A stretch of DNA of 64,000 bases from Homarus americanus (taxonomy: Eukaryota > Arthropoda > Malacostraca > Decapoda > Nephropidae). Every line of letters begins with the position of its first letter. Positions within the stretch are counted from its first letter, which is position 1. The position numbers and the translations under genes were made by a program. The stretch covers positions 5,399,614 through 5,463,613 of the forward strand of contig NW_024725489.1 of assembly GCF_018991925.1 (NCBI RefSeq). Direction: 5' to 3'. This document shows, piece after piece, positions 12,040-24,584 of this stretch. Under the pieces are notes generated by a model that did no database searches, was not told the origin of the DNA, and was given only the letters and a program-made list of their open reading frames with translations.

Positions 12040-14173
12040 CCGCCCCAAGGAAGAAACCTTTCCTTACCTGGATCCAGCAGCCCTAAGCCAAAGACACAGC
12101 GTTCCTTAAGCTACGAAATTAAATGCTCGTTCTAAAGAGGTTGGAGAAAGAACAAGAACAGGTTGATCTCCCAGCCAGCATGGTATTGTGAGTCTCCCCG
12201 ATCAGGACAATTAAGAAGGATACATGTAAAGCAGCACATGAACATCACAAAAGTCTACAGGTGCTTCTGTGATCCGTATATTGCCACAACCAGGTGCTTC
12301 TCCAAGACAGAAAATTACTTATGTGACTGCCAGTGCGTCAGGCGACGGGAACATGGCAGAGAATGAACCTGGCGCTCAGTTAAGGAATGCGCCGCGTGAG
12401 CTGGCATGCTGCGGTGTCGCAAGATGGGAATTGAGGCCCAAACCCTTTAATGCTTCCTCTGGTGATTACAGAGGTTTAAGAAAGCTCAGATCACCAATAT
12501 CAACATGTTGCGGCTAGAAATTTTCGTTTTTTCGTGAGATTATGGAGGGAAGGACAGTACACCGACGACCCGGGTGTTTTAACCATGGACGAATCCTGCG
12601 TTCTTTGGAAAAGCTACCTTCCAAGACCTTCGTTGTGAAGAATGCCAGCAAGTGTCCGGGCGGAAGTTGCAGAAGGAGCGCATCACCATCCTGTTTAATG
12701 CCTCCGGTACCTGTAAGCTCAAGTTATCGGTGATCCCACACAGCATAAACGCCGCCTAAAACATAAGACGCGGTAAGCCTTCGTGTCACTGGCTGACGCA
12801 CGTAAAACGTGGATGTTCTCTACACTGTCCCCTCTCCTGGTTTGATGACATTTCGTTCGATGTGAGAGAAATTCTGTGAGTAACAGAATGTGCCATTCAG
12901 ATTTTGTTGCTGGATAGCGCTTGCAGGACTACTCGCCTCTACTGTTGAATCGTCACCCCAATAGTGGTCTTTATATCCCAACTTTTTAAATCTGTTACAG
13001 CCCATGGACAGTTAATCGCCAATGTAAAAGCTGCATTCTCTACTAAAAAATTCAAGCTCTGAACGACTACACCAACACCCGGTGAGTTGCGTAACCTGAG
13101 TGGCACCAACACCGATGCTTAAGAGCGAAGACGACGAGGATCAACAGTTAGAACAGCAAGAAATATATGCTGAATTCTGGAGGAACGACGTTCAACGTAA
13201 GAAAGCTGTGGACTTATGTGGTGGAGGCATGGGATCAGCTGTCTGTAACAATTGTTCGTCACGCATGCGGAACATGTGTTTGCAAGGCATTCTGGGCGTT
13301 GGGCAGAAGTAAATCTGTGACTGGTGAGAGGTTCAGACTGTTGCAGTAGCAGTGGACCTTGCCCAGAGATGCTGCATAGTGTTACAGCTGCAGGCTACTC
13401 CGAGACCTGAAATGACGACATCAGAAGGGTGATAAGGGATCCTGATGTGACTACCGACGACGCATGGTAGATGATGATGACGTCAGTGAAGAGGCAGGTG
13501 GTGCGTCATCGAAAAAGAACACCGCTTATCCCTTAGTAATGTGGGGGTGCCATCAGGTGTATCGAAAAGCCAAGCTCCTCCTTTCAAACGACCTGACGCA
13601 AACAGGTATAAATCTTCACTACCCAGCTGTTGCGAACTATGGAGCCCTACATCAAGGTTTATCACGACAACGCAAGCACCAGCCGCCAGCAAAAGCATAA
13701 CAATGTTCTTCGCCCGCAACCCTCACAGCCAGCCCAAGCCGATGATAGAACCGGTGAAGACAGTGATGACTGAGGATTTGTCAGGGGAGGCACTGAAGCA
13801 AGGGTGGATAATGACACCGATGAAGACTTTCACACAGGGGCCAGTAGCCTGCCCTCTCCGCCTCGGGTCAACTCCATTCCCTACGCCGACCCATCTCTTC
13901 TACTAACGTAAGTGTTAACCCCAACCTTGATTTTTTCTAACTAACCTTCAATTTATTCTTCTCTTTATTAGGCTGTTCCTTCTATATTATGTGTGGGTGA
14001 ATACCATCATAAAGTTAAGAGGTTATTTTTATTAAAACGTACGTATTGTGTCGGGAAAAAGTGCAGTTTGGGGGTCGGCCCGGTCTCTATTTCAATTAAT
14101 CCCATATGTTATGTTGTTCACTTTACGCGGGCCGCCGTGGGTTGAATTAACCGCGTAAAGCGAGGGTTCACTG
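12040..14173 (+). pseudogene. Decayed pogo/Tigger-like DNA transposon with transposase remnants
   Basis: The 3' end (14,060-14,173) has GCGTAAAGCGAGGGTTCACTG followed by TA, the terminal inverted repeat of a pogo/Tigger-like family also seen at 57,998-58,639 and 17,394. Upstream are broken frames that look like Tigger transposase pieces: a basic segment near 12,070-12,130, a helix-turn-helix-like stretch near 12,190-12,360, and an acidic tail with a SITMFFARNPHS motif near 13,680. Frameshifts and stops interrupt all of it. The 5' end is not located. Family assignment rests mainly on the terminal repeat. Confidence 0.5.
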
Positions 14174-14175
14174 TA

Positions 14176-15744
14176 CATATACAATAATGCATTTACAAAG
14201 ACTAGGGCTGGTGACTTCCCATCTGCAGTGCATGTTAATTAAAAGGATAATAAGAGATTGACAGTATCATGATAAAAAGTTTTTATTATTTACAAATTGT
14301 TGCAACAAAATGTAGTCTGTGAGTCTTACATGCATTTGGGGTAACAGGACTATCCGGAGGAGGGTAGAGATTGGAGTATGTGGAAGGATAAGGAGAATAC
14401 TCAGAGGAAGAAGGAAGCACACATAGGGAGGAGTGGGAATACAGAGGATAAAGAGGGAGGTACACTGGGCATTCCACACAGTAGCACCAGTTAATATCAT
14501 TGCTGGTTTACATGATAATCTGCTTACTATTATCAAATTCTGAAGTCATACACCTATCATTCATGCATATACCCGATATTTGTTACAGCCACTTATTATC
14601 AAAATGGAAACTACAGATGAACCAAAAGCAATTATATTAACAAGAGGCTACTGTAATATAATGAGAATGGGATGATAAAATACAGAGCAGGGTGAAGAGA
14701 ATGCTTATTGGCAAATAATTGGTAAGAATTTTACAAAATACCCTTGCGCCATGCTGACATACATGTTTTTCACAAATACAAGAGTGACAATATCAAAAGA
14801 GTTTTAAATAATGAAATATAGATGTAGAGAAAATGTCTTTTAGTCTTTGATGGAATAAATGAATTTACTAAACCATCTAAAAAATGATAAAGAGGAATCC
14901 TTTTCCTTGCTTATTAAGAAAAGGCACATGCACTGTGGCAACACACAACTCATGAGCAAAATTCATGATGCAAAGATATCTTATTGATTTGAGAAAGGAC
15001 CAATCACCAAGGATGGGGAGTTGAGGATTTTATAATGCTAGTATGTGAAATACATTTGCTAACTTTCAGCCCAAAGGAATTCTTTGTTTATGAACTCTTC
15101 AGATATCCTGTGTTGTCATTTGTGGCTTGAAAATTGTACATGTAAGCAAGTGTGATGTTACTTAAACATATGGGATACTTTTTAAATTATAGGCCTATAT
15201 AAAATGAATTGTAGGATGTCATATCATAAAGTAAAATAGCTCCAGAACTGAATTACCCGTGACTTAACATATGCAACAGTAAGAAAATTATCATTGTATA
15301 TAGACTATAAAAAGGCTGAAAATAGCACATTGCATTAGGTCTGTAAGCAGCTAAATTTTATTGCTGCCCTCTTTCACAACATCTGCAGTCAAACCTCAAA
15401 TACCAACATTTTAAAAAGTGTTTCTAAAGTACACATTTGCTTTTTATGGTCTTGAAAATTTATTTAAGCCCCTTTGACTCTTAAAAACAGGTTTACCCAT
15501 CAATTTGTCAGTAAGATAGCATATTGAGGTTTGCCTGAAAGACATTGATGATAATGGTGAAAAGGATTTTTGCAAAGGGAAGTGGTGGGAACTCTTAGGT
15601 TTGTACATGAGCTTTATGGTGGTGGTGGTAAGAAATCACTGGGATATTCAAAGAATTAAACTCTGATAATACTTTCAGAGAAACAAATTCATCCCTCTAA
15701 TGGGAAAACTGTAAATCACAGCTTTTTAGGCAAAATTCAGAAGA
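14176..15744. other. Unassigned AT-rich spacer
   Basis: I see no coding, repeat or RNA signal here beyond ordinary AT-rich intergenic sequence. The minus-strand frames at 14,267-14,536 are short and low-complexity. Confidence 0.6.
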
Positions 15745-16725
15745 TCCTGGGAATGTCAGAGGTGTACCAGGGAGTGTCAGAGGAGTACCTAGGAGTGTCA
15801 GAGGTGTACCTGGGAGTGTCGGAGGTGTACCTGGGAGTGTCAGAGGTGTACCTGGGAGTGTCAGAGGTGTACCTGGGAGTGTCAGAGGTGAACCACGGAG
15901 TGTCAGAGGTGTACCTGGCAGTGTCAGAGGTGTACCTGGGGGTGTCAGAGGTGTACCTGGGAGTGTCGGAGGTGTACCTGGGAGTGCCGGAGGTGCACCT
16001 GGGAGTGTCAGTGGTGTAAATGGCAGTGTCAGAGGTGTACCTGGGAGTATCGGAGGTTTACCTGGGAGTGTCAGAGGTGTACCTGGGAGTGTCAGCGGCG
16101 TACCTGGGAGTGTCTGAGGTGTGCCTGCGAGTGTCAGAGGTGTGCCTGGAGTGTCAGAGGTGCACCTGGGAGTGTCAGCGGTGTACCTGGGAGTGTCATT
16201 GGTACCTGGGAGTGTCAGGGGAGTACCTGGGAGAGTTGGAGGTGTACCTGGGAGTGTGAGAGGTGTACCTGGGAGTGTCAGTGGTGTACCTGGAAGTGTC
16301 AGAGGTGTACCTGGGAGTGTCAAGGTGTACCTGGGAGTGTGGAGGTGTACCTGGGAGTGTCAGTGGTGTACCTGGGGTTTCCAGAGGTGAACCAGGGAGG
16401 TCAGAGGAGTACCTGGGAGTGTCAGAGGTGTCCCTGGGAGTATCGGAGGTGTACCTGGGAGTGTCAGAGGTGTACCTGGGAGTGTCAGAGGTGTGCCTGG
16501 GAGTGTCTGGGGTGTACCTGGGAGTGTCAGAGGTGTACCTGGGAGTGTCAGGGGTGTACCTGGGAGTGTCGAAGGTGTACCTGGGAGTGTCGGAGGTGTA
16601 CCTGGGAGTGTCAGAGGTGTACCTGGGAGTGCCTGAGGTATACCTGGGAGAGCCAAAGGTGTACCTGGGAGTATCGGAAGTGTACCTGGGAGTGTCAGAG
16701 GTGTACCTGGGAGTGTCAGAGACAC
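15745..16725. repeat. 21-bp minisatellite of unrelated sequence, about 47 copies
   Basis: Tandem units of GTCAGAGGTGTACCTGGGA plus two bases, with a few one-base indels. Because 21 is a multiple of three, several frames on both strands stay open for hundreds of bases (for example SEVYLGV and TLPGTPL heptads). There is no start context, splice site or non-repeat domain, so I do not call a gene. Confidence 0.95.
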
Positions 16726-17393
16726 TAACTGACACTAACTAAACTATAAACATCAGATTCTCTGATGTCGGGGCGACAAAATACTACAACTTCAGTAGCG
16801 ATCAGAAACTCATGGTCATTCTTAGGGAACGAAACCGATGGGTATCGTTTGTCCTGGCAGACTCAACACTCACTTACTTGACACGTCTTATTAACCATAA
16901 GGACAGTTGAAGCGTTCAACACCACTCACAATGGATCTTGAATGTTCCAACTGTAAACAGACATATCTAAGTTGACTCAAAACAAGGGTGTTCCCTCTCA
17001 CATTCAAATTCATTTTATAGAGAGGTTGGTTTCAGTAAGTCAGAGAAAATGGGAATAACGGAGGACCGAGGCGTCTTGAAGTGATGAGAAAACGGACTCC
17101 TCAGATGGAGGACTCAAAATAAAAGCAGAGTCACATGTTTTGTGGGCTATTGAGCGTAATATGAATCATTTGATTTTGGCGTTAACTGACGTGTATGACC
17201 GTGGTCGTTACACCACTTGACAGAACCACAGTACTATGTGAAGTAACAAGAATAAGAAATTCTATATTATGGACTATCAAAAAAATTTCTCTAAAGCTGT
17301 TTCGGATATCGCAAAGGAAAGTGATGAAACAACTACTGTAATGGGAAAAAGGAGGCCCTTGTTGGAAAGAGTAACATCTTGAACATCTCTATA
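16726..17393. other. Unassigned spacer
   Basis: Unique DNA without a recognised gene or mobile element. Confidence 0.6.
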
Positions 17394-17448
17394 CAGTCAA
17401 CCCTCGCTTTACGCTGTCCCACTTTACGCGTTTCCACGTTTACGCCGT
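17394..17448 (+). mobile_element. Left terminal repeat of a pogo/Tigger-like element
   Basis: TA followed by CAGTCAACCCTCGCTTTACG, the same terminal-repeat family as 14,173 and 57,998. The LTR element begins immediately afterwards, suggesting that element landed in or next to a DNA transposon. Confidence 0.6.
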
Positions 17449-17898
17449 TGTGGGGTACGTGATGTTTGGGTTCACACTCAGGATGGGATGGAGAAAGGAA
17501 ACTCACAATGTGCTCTCTGTATATATGTTGTATTGGATGTACAATGCAGCTTGGTGCTGGGAAGGCAGCATGGTTACAAGCGTGATGTAGAGAGAGCTGG
17601 TTGGTGAGGACGCTCAGAGGAGGACCAGCCTGTGGGTCGCCATGCTTGCCGGCGGGAGCGAGGACCGCCAGGCAGAAGCGGGGAAGGTGGTGTTGCTTGC
17701 TGGTTGGTGTAGGTAGAAAGAGAGAGGAAGGTCACCACGAGGTCAGGTCTTATATAGCGGAGGTAGGCGTGGCTTAATAGTTGACCTCCGTCATGTAAGG
17801 CGACGCTGGTTGACCTAAACCTCGAGGCATACACTGGGGAATTCGCGGGGTCGGCTACTCAGCAACAAACAGCGTTTGTAGGGGAGGTATCCACTACA
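17449..17898 (-). repeat. LTR (downstream copy, carries extra ~145 bp)
   Basis: Matches the other LTR except for an extra block at about 17,575-17,720 that the partner lacks. A TATA box (CTATATAAGACC on the minus strand) lies near 17,750. Confidence 0.8.
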
Positions 17899-18628
17899 GT
17901 ACTCCCCCCTTCCCTCCAGGCGGTGTAGGAGACTTGTTGTCTGCAGGGTTGCATGGCACCTGTGAGGCAGAACGGGCGGTGCATGCCACATGTGAGCCAT
18001 AACGGCGAGGGCGTGGATGAGCCGGCCGCTAGAGGAGACAACTGTCTAGATACACAATATCTGTGGGAGTACAGAGGGAGAAAAAGGGTGTGTGGAGGCG
18101 ATGAATGTTGTGCTTCCCTCACGGCTGGTACAGAGTCTTCAGATGCGCCTGCTGGGGTGTGTGGGCCTGGGTTAGGAGCAGGGGCTGCGTCAGCAGAAGT
18201 GGATGAAGGCTCGTGACAGCAGCTGGGTCCACGACAGCAGCAGGGTGCAGGACAGTAGCAGGGAGTACCTGAGGGAGAAAAGAGGAGTGTGTGGGTCCGC
18301 ACTGAGGCGCATGGGCCGCGTCGGGAGCAGGGGCTGCATCAAGAGGAGCGGCAGGGGGTACTGTTGGGCCAGGGGCGGCGTCTAAGGAAGGAAGGGTGTG
18401 CTGAGGTCGGTAGGACGTGGTGATTGGGGCAGGAAGAGGAGCTGGTGTCTGCTTAGAGAAGCAGTGCTGCTCTAGGATGTCTAACCTGCAGTGTAGAGAC
18501 AGTAGCTGTAGAGCCGATGAGAGCTGCTTCTCGGTGGATAAGCCAGTCTTCCATGTTGCTTGAAGACTGGGAGCGTGATCTGTTTCTCCTCCATCCTGTG
18601 TGAGTGCGAATCTACGGGGGTCACCATT

Positions 18629-18931
18629 TGTGGGGTACTTATTGGTTCGCACTCAGGATGGGATGGAGAAAGGAAACTCACAATGCGCTCTCTGTATACG
18701 TGATATATTGGATGTACAGTGCAGCTTGGTGCTGGGAAGTGGCAGCGTGGTCGAAAGAGAGCGGTCACCACGAGGTCAAGTCTTATATAGCGGAGGTAGG
18801 CGCGGCTTAATAGTTGACCTCCGTCATGTAAGGCGGCGCTGGTTGACCTAGACCACGAGGCATACACTGGGGAATTCGAGGGGTCGGCTATTCAGCGACA
18901 AACAGCGTTTGTAGGGGAGGTATCCACTACA
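18629..18931 (-). repeat. LTR (upstream copy)
   Basis: 303 bp, with the same TATA box near 18,785. Divergence from its partner is several percent outside the large indel, so the insertion is not very recent. Confidence 0.8.
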
Positions 18932-19959
18932 CAGTCATAACACTGTGTCAGATTGACGTAAAGAGTTTTTAATTCTCATTCCGATGGTGTTTGGTGCAGC
19001 AAGCAACTAACAGTGCTAATAAACAACAAGTGATGACTTTGCGTAACAATTTAGGGATGCCATATCTGAACATTAAAAAAAAGAGAACGTTCCAGAAGAC
19101 ATCCTGCCCCCAGGCCTTGATGCAGCCGTGACTGTTTTATGCTCTGAAAAAGTACAACAAATCGTAAGCACTAGCTGTGGCAACAAGCGACAAACCCACA
19201 ACAAAGACTAAGATCAAACACTGTCACTGCAGGTTAAAGACTGGCCAACCACCGGTCACAGTTGTCGACACACGTAATTAATATAGCGAAAGTGGCTTGA
19301 TTATGGTTGAAAATTGCTAAAATGCCTTAAATGCAGGACAAGAAAAACAAATGCTACAGTGTAAAAAGACAAGAAAAAAATGGTATACTTTCAACATTTC
19401 ATTTATGGCTGTAACAGCACTAAATAAAAAAATATATATAATAATGCGCGTGGCTGAAGAACAAGGAAAAGCAGTACATGGCACTACAGTACATGGCACT
19501 ACAGTACAAGCTAGCCCAAAAACTGCTAGCAGCTAAGTTGACAACACCGTACAGGCGTACACGTGACCTATCAGCTGACGAAAACTGAAGGAGATATCTA
19601 CGGTTTCCACCTCCCCTCTCTCACAATCTTTCTCTCTCTCGTCATTACAGTTTTATGTTTTTTTCCGTGGAGAAAATGATGGAAGCTGAAATTCCGGACT
19701 TTTGAAGAATTTTAAAAATTACTTCCGGGAGAAGATTTCGAAACCTAAATGGAGGATATGTCCAGGAAAATACGGACCTATGACAACCCTACTACGGTAA
19801 CATTATCTTCTCACTGACTACATCAGGTGGGTTTACTCATTACTTTGTTTATTGAGAGAGATTAGGTAAACCTCGCCCTTCTTGTGTACCTTCACAATAT
19901 GTGCTGCTACACTATCTGTTCATTGTATACTTACACTGCACTGTATGTACAGTTGCCAG
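18932..19959. other. Unassigned spacer
   Basis: Unique DNA. No gene, splice structure or repeat family recognised. Confidence 0.55.
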
Positions 19960-20845
19960 CCAAAGTCCTCGGTAATTTTTTTACTCTAGGTCATTCCTAG
20001 GGGTTGACCAATATGAATCTGACCTTAAATTTTGGCGGAAATTGCTATTTTTTGGCCCCCCCAACAGTACTGGGGGAGAGCCTGGGAACTCAGGGTTTTT
20101 GGGTGGGAGAGAAAACGAACACAAGTCTGACCTAACAAAAACGGTATTATTGCATTTCTTTACACAACATTCCTACCCTTAATCTATTATCATACTCGAA
20201 TAAGATGTCTAATTATAAGATAATTTTCTTTTATTACATTACCGTCGCAAATGTATAATAACGGAGATAGCGTATCCAAAATTTTCTCTTATTTTCTTCC
20301 ATAAATCTTCCGCCATTTTTGTCCTACCTCACCTCCCACACTGCGTATCTCCTTCATAAATCATCACTCACATGTGTTCCCGTACATGTCACGTGGCCAA
20401 TCAAAAGCTTTTTTTTTTTTTTTTGGCCACCAATTAAAATGATTTGTGGTTTAATTCTTGACATTTTTGGCTCAATCAAATTCTAATTTTATTTTAGGTC
20501 TCTATACCCCCGTTAAGCGAGAATCAGCGTCCGAATCCAACGACGAACCAGAACCAGGCCAATAAGGTAAGAAATAAGTGATTCCATCATATGGTGAGAG
20601 TCAGTTAGGTTAGGTTTATGTTTTTCTAGAGTTTTTTTTTGTGTGTATTTTGTATTCGCTTAGCCATAATTTGTTGGAAAATGCCCCACCAAAAAAAAGG
20701 GGGGGGGGGGGCCAATACCCAGCGGAAATGAAGGTCACAACCGAACTAAATACACATAAATACACTAGAAAAACATATTTTTTACTTTCTAACAAAGTTG
20801 TGTGCACTTTTGCAATTTTACCAAAAAACCTAACCTAACTAACTT
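19960..20845 (+). repeat. Dispersed repeat family R, copy 1
   Basis: Aligns with 47,370-48,260: shared blocks include CACGTGGCCAATCAAAAGC, a GATTTGTGGTTTAATTC stretch, a CCAGGCCAATAAG-GTAAGAAATAAG splice-donor-like junction and a conserved tail around TGCACTTTTGCAATTTTACC. The two copies are on the same strand. No frame is open through this copy. It could be a transposon or a retained gene fragment. Confidence 0.7.
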
Positions 20846-21123
20846 AACTCCTAGCCGGGGGCTCTGCCCCTGGATCCCCGTAGGCCTAACCTGACCCCTA
20901 GCCGGGGCTTAAACGAACCTAAATGTTTCAGTAGTTAAAAACTTTGAGGCGCACTATGTCCGAAAGTACAATACCTTAGTTAGAAGTGGAAGGACCAGGG
21001 ATACATAAGAAATGGATAGAATAATCGTCTCGTAAAACTCGGCAATAAACTTAAAATAATCATAGGAGCACAAACGACAACCAACCTCCACAACGGCCAT
21101 TGTGAAACTGGTCAATGAAATTA
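20846..21123. other. Unassigned spacer
   Basis: Short CCTAACC motifs and two GCCGGGG blocks are present, but nothing else is recognised. Confidence 0.5.
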
Positions 21124-21366
21124 CAGTGGTCCCTCGGTTAACGAACACAATTCGTTCCAGAAGGTTGTTCGTTAACTGAAACTATTGTTTCAATGGGATT
21201 TTGGGTAATTGGTTCCAGCTCACCGAAAATTACATACAAAGTAAAAAAAAAAATGCAGTAAAGTACACTTACTTTGAGGTATGTATGTACAAGGCTCCTG
21301 GTTGATGATGATGATGATGATGGGAATTAGAAGTGGGGGTGGAGGAGAAGGGAGAAGAGAAGGAAA
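21124..21366 (+). mobile_element. Truncated pogo-like MITE, family 1
   Basis: Begins with CAGTGGTCCCTCGGTTAACG after TA and matches the first about 245 bp of the complete copy at 34,558-35,400, then stops abruptly. The right half is absent. Confidence 0.8.
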
Positions 21367-21976
21367 TGTACTATAAATGCATTGACAAAGAAAATTTAAA
21401 TAATTAATTTCCTTCCTCCTCTAAAGAAATCTTGTGCTATGGTTACTTTGGAGTAGCACTGTATATGAAAATATAACATCTGAGCATACAAAAATAAAAT
21501 GAACATCTAAGGATCTTAAATGAAAGAAAATGCTGTTTTCGTTACAAATCTAATCTATTAGGAGCTAATCCCCTGGTTGCCCTACCAGGAAGTACTCTGT
21601 GTGCAACTGGACTTTGGGGCAATGGCATTGTTGTTACATTTGTTGTGGGTAAAGTCTCCTTGGTTGTGACTTTATTGCTGGGGTGAAGAATTTGTTCTGT
21701 ATTGGTTTGATCTCCAGAAGTGCAAGGATTATATCTTTTGTCTACCCAAGAAGGCTTCAACTGATCAATGTGTCTTCTCATAACATTACCATTGACATTA
21801 ACATCATAATGCATATTCCCAATTTTCACGTGTAATTTCTCCTGGTCCCCACTTTTCTGGTGTAGTGTACGAGTGTACCATTACTGGAGATGAAGTCTTA
21901 AACTGCCTTATATTTCCCTGATTTTTCAATTGTTTCCACCCCTTGTTCTGTTGTTCACTCAGAAAATCGGGCAACA

Positions 21977-22408
21977 TTAAGTCTTAGTCTTAATCCTCCT
22001 TCCCATCAACAAAATTGAAGGCGTCATACCCGTAGTTGCATGCAGAGTAGTCTGATAAGCCATGAGAAACTTACATATGCAAGTAGGAACATTGGCAAAA
22101 GTGGCATTTCCACATTTCATATTATGTTTGAATGTTTGTATAAATCTTTGTGCTTCCCCATTTGTGGCAGGATGGTATGGTGCAGTTAATGTGTGTTGAA
22201 TGCCATTTACATTTAGAAAATTCTTGAATTTCTGGGAACAAAACTGAGGACCATTGTCAGATACTATACGCTCTGGTAAGCCAAGTGTTGCAAAAATCTG
22301 CATCAAAGCTTTAATTGTGGAGAGTGAAATAGTTGATTGCATGGGAATTATCTCAGGCCATTTACTATAAGCATCAACCAATAGTAATAAATAAATACTG
22401 TAGTTCAA
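21977..22408 (-). pseudogene. Integrase catalytic core remnant
   Basis: Core motifs of the D,D,E integrase are visible: VDAYSKWPEI, IVSDNGPQFCSQKF and HPATNGEAQRF, so the acidic triad is still in place. The frame is open for 143 residues. A further piece with MRRHIDQLKPSW at 21,542-21,829 is the C-terminal part. The module cannot be translated whole because of the insertion and frame breaks. Confidence 0.87.
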
Positions 22409-22554
22409 TAGTAATAAAACTCAATATTTACCAATTACACTTTGTAAATTAGACGATCTCCTACCAATTACATTTCAGGATGCTATCATCCTCCCAAATT
22501 CTGAAATAAATATGTTAGGCCTCACCATTTCCTCCAATATGTCCTGGAAATCAC

Positions 22555-23215
22555 ACGTCCTTAGTATAACTAAAGCTGCCTCCCGAAAGTTGGGAATGCT
22601 GTACAGATGCCGCAGCTAATTCACTCCTGACCAGTTGCTCCAAGTATATAAGGGATTCATTCGTCCTAACTTGGAGTACTGCTCTCATATCTGGGGTGGC
22701 TCTTCTTCTGTCCAACTATTAGATAGGGTGGAATCAAAGGCATTTCGTCTTATTAACTCTCCTCCTTTAGTTGACAATCTCTCTTCCCTTTCTGTTCGCC
22801 GCAATGTTGCTTCACTCTCTCTCTTTTACAGGTACTTTAACGGACAATGTTCGGTGGGTTTGACATCCTGTGCACCGCCGGCAAGGCCGTGGGTTCGCAA
22901 CACACGTCTTGCCCGTGGTGCCCACCGTTTCTCCGTGGATGTCGGTCACACGAGAATAACCCGTTATAGTACCTCCTTCTTTCCTCACACAGTCAAACTG
23001 TGGAATGCTCTGCCTTCTTCTGTGTTTCCATGCTCTTACAATCTGTCTCACTTTAAAAAGCTGGTTTTTCGGCATCTTCGTGGTGTAGATTAATACAGTA
23101 TAAACTTTTTTTCTATATTTACAATTTCTTTCCGTTCTTTTTTTAACCCCAAGGCTCCGTTGTGGGTCGTTTGACCTGTGCCCGGGTGGGCTAATTCCCG
23201 AAAAAAAAAAAATAA
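22555..23215 (+). mobile_element. 5'-truncated non-LTR retrotransposon with poly-A tail
   Basis: The plus strand encodes the C-terminal end of a non-LTR reverse transcriptase (ITKAASRKLGMLYRC, then IRPNLEYCSHIWGG, then TVKLWNALPSSVF). The 152-residue frame is followed by about 110 bp of 3'UTR ending GACCTGTGCCCGGGTGGGC and an A run. One in-frame stop lies near 22,619. The same 3' end, without coding, occurs at 49,290-49,362. Confidence 0.88.
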
Positions 23216-23570
23216 TCTAGTAAGAATATTCTAAGAATGGACCAGCATAGTCAATATGCAGTCGCTGCTAAGCATATCTAGGGCATTCCCATGGATGTAA
23301 TCGTACTGCTTTAGGATTACTCTGGTGAATGGCACAAGTCTCACATTTTTTAATATACATTTCAATATCCTTATCATCTGGCCACCATACGTAAGTTCTA
23401 GCTATGGCCTTTGATCTGACAATGCCTTGGTGGTCAGCATGCAGCTGTGCAAGGACCTGTCCCCTAAGTTGCTTAGGAACAACAACTCTGGATCCACATA
23501 ATATACATACTTGTTCTACACTAAGTATTGGCCATACTGCCACATATGGTTTACAATCTTCCCGGGTCAT
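23216..23570 (-). pseudogene. Integrase N-terminal zinc-binding (HHCC) remnant
   Basis: QLHADHQGIVRSKAIART, WWPDDKDIEMYIKKCETC is the H-H-C-C domain that precedes the integrase core. It is separated from the core by the inserted non-LTR fragment. Confidence 0.85.
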
Positions 23571-23597
23571 TATTGAGTCCCAACCCGTAACTAGGCA

Positions 23598-24584
23598 TTA
23601 AAGTTCCCTTGAGAGTATAGGATCTTTCTTTGTGCTCTGTGCTATATTCATTGCTGTAATGGGCAAGTTGTAACTTTCTATCAAAAGAATACAAGCCTCG
23701 TGCCCTTCAGGAGCCCTGTCCACAGATAGGCGAGACAGTGCGTCATCATTACCCATCTTATTGGTGGATCTGTATTCCAGTGTGTAATTGTAAGCTGCCA
23801 AAGTAATGGCCCATCTTTGTAGTCTTGCAGCCACTAAAGTGGGTAACCCTGATTCTGGACCTAAAATTGCTAATAATGGTTTGTGATCAGTCACTAGCAT
23901 AAATTCTTTCCTGCTATGCAAATAGATATGGAATTTCTTAACACTATACACAAGTGCAAGGCCCTCTTTCTCAATCTGTGAGTAATTACTCTCAGCTTTA
24001 TTAAAGAATTGAGATGCAAATGCAGCTGGTTTCTCAGTACCTTCAGGCATGACATGTGCTTGAACTGCACCTAATCCAACTTGTGAGGCGTCACATACAT
24101 GTACTAGCTTTACTGGCAAATCCATTTCAAAATGTGTAAGAAAGTTTGATGAAGTTATTGCAGCTTTTATCTTCTCAAATGACTGCTGACATTCCTCTGA
24201 CCAGTTCCATGGTTCATCTTTATTCAGTAAATGATAAAAGGGGTTTCCAATTGTAGTTAAATCTTTAACATATCTTCCATAAAATGTTACAAGTCCCAAG
24301 AAAGATTGTAGCTCTTTAACATTCTCAGGCACTTTTGCAGACTGGACTGCTCTAACCTTCTCATTTGTCTCATGTATGCCTCGTTTATCAATTATGAATC
24401 CTAAATATTCAATGGATGGTACTTGAAACCGACACTTATTCTGGTGAATTTTCAATTCAATTTCTTGGATACGTTTCAGTACTGCCGTTAATCTTTCTTG
24501 ATGTTCTCTTTCATATTTTCCTACTACCAAAATTTCATCCACAAAACAAAATACACCAGGTAACCCATTGAATATTTTGTCCAT
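23598..24584 (-). pseudogene. Ty3/gypsy reverse transcriptase (C-terminal part) and RNase H remnant
   Basis: A 328-residue open frame starts inside the palm domain. FVDEILVVG stands where YxDD is expected, so the second catalytic aspartate has become glutamate. The thumb and connection follow (YLGFIIDKRGIH, LQSFLGLVTFYGRYV), then RNase H (CDASQVGLGAV, YSQIEKEGLALVYSVKKFHIYLH, VTDHKPLLAIL, DALSRL). Upstream palm sequence continues at 24,590-24,900 but is shattered by stops and frameshifts. Confidence 0.9.

Larger units (their letters stand above)
17449..18931 (-). mobile_element. Small non-autonomous LTR retrotransposon
   Basis: Two direct copies of an LTR (17,449-17,898 and 18,629-18,931) flank a 730-bp interior. 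Read on the minus strand, each LTR starts TGTAGTGGATACC and ends ACCCCACA. The sequence after the upstream LTR, AATGGTGACCCCCGTAGAT, looks like a primer-binding site, and a purine run (GGAGGGAAGGGGGGAG) precedes the downstream LTR. The interior has only a short frame (18,481-18,867) and no protease, reverse transcriptase or integrase, so it would need helper proteins. No matching 5-bp target duplication is seen at the outer edges. Confidence 0.8.

Noticed and set aside
15697..16742. Possible repeat protein with SEVYLGV or TLPGTPL heptads
   Set aside because: Open on both strands and in several phases, with frame-breaking indels between units. It is a non-coding minisatellite.
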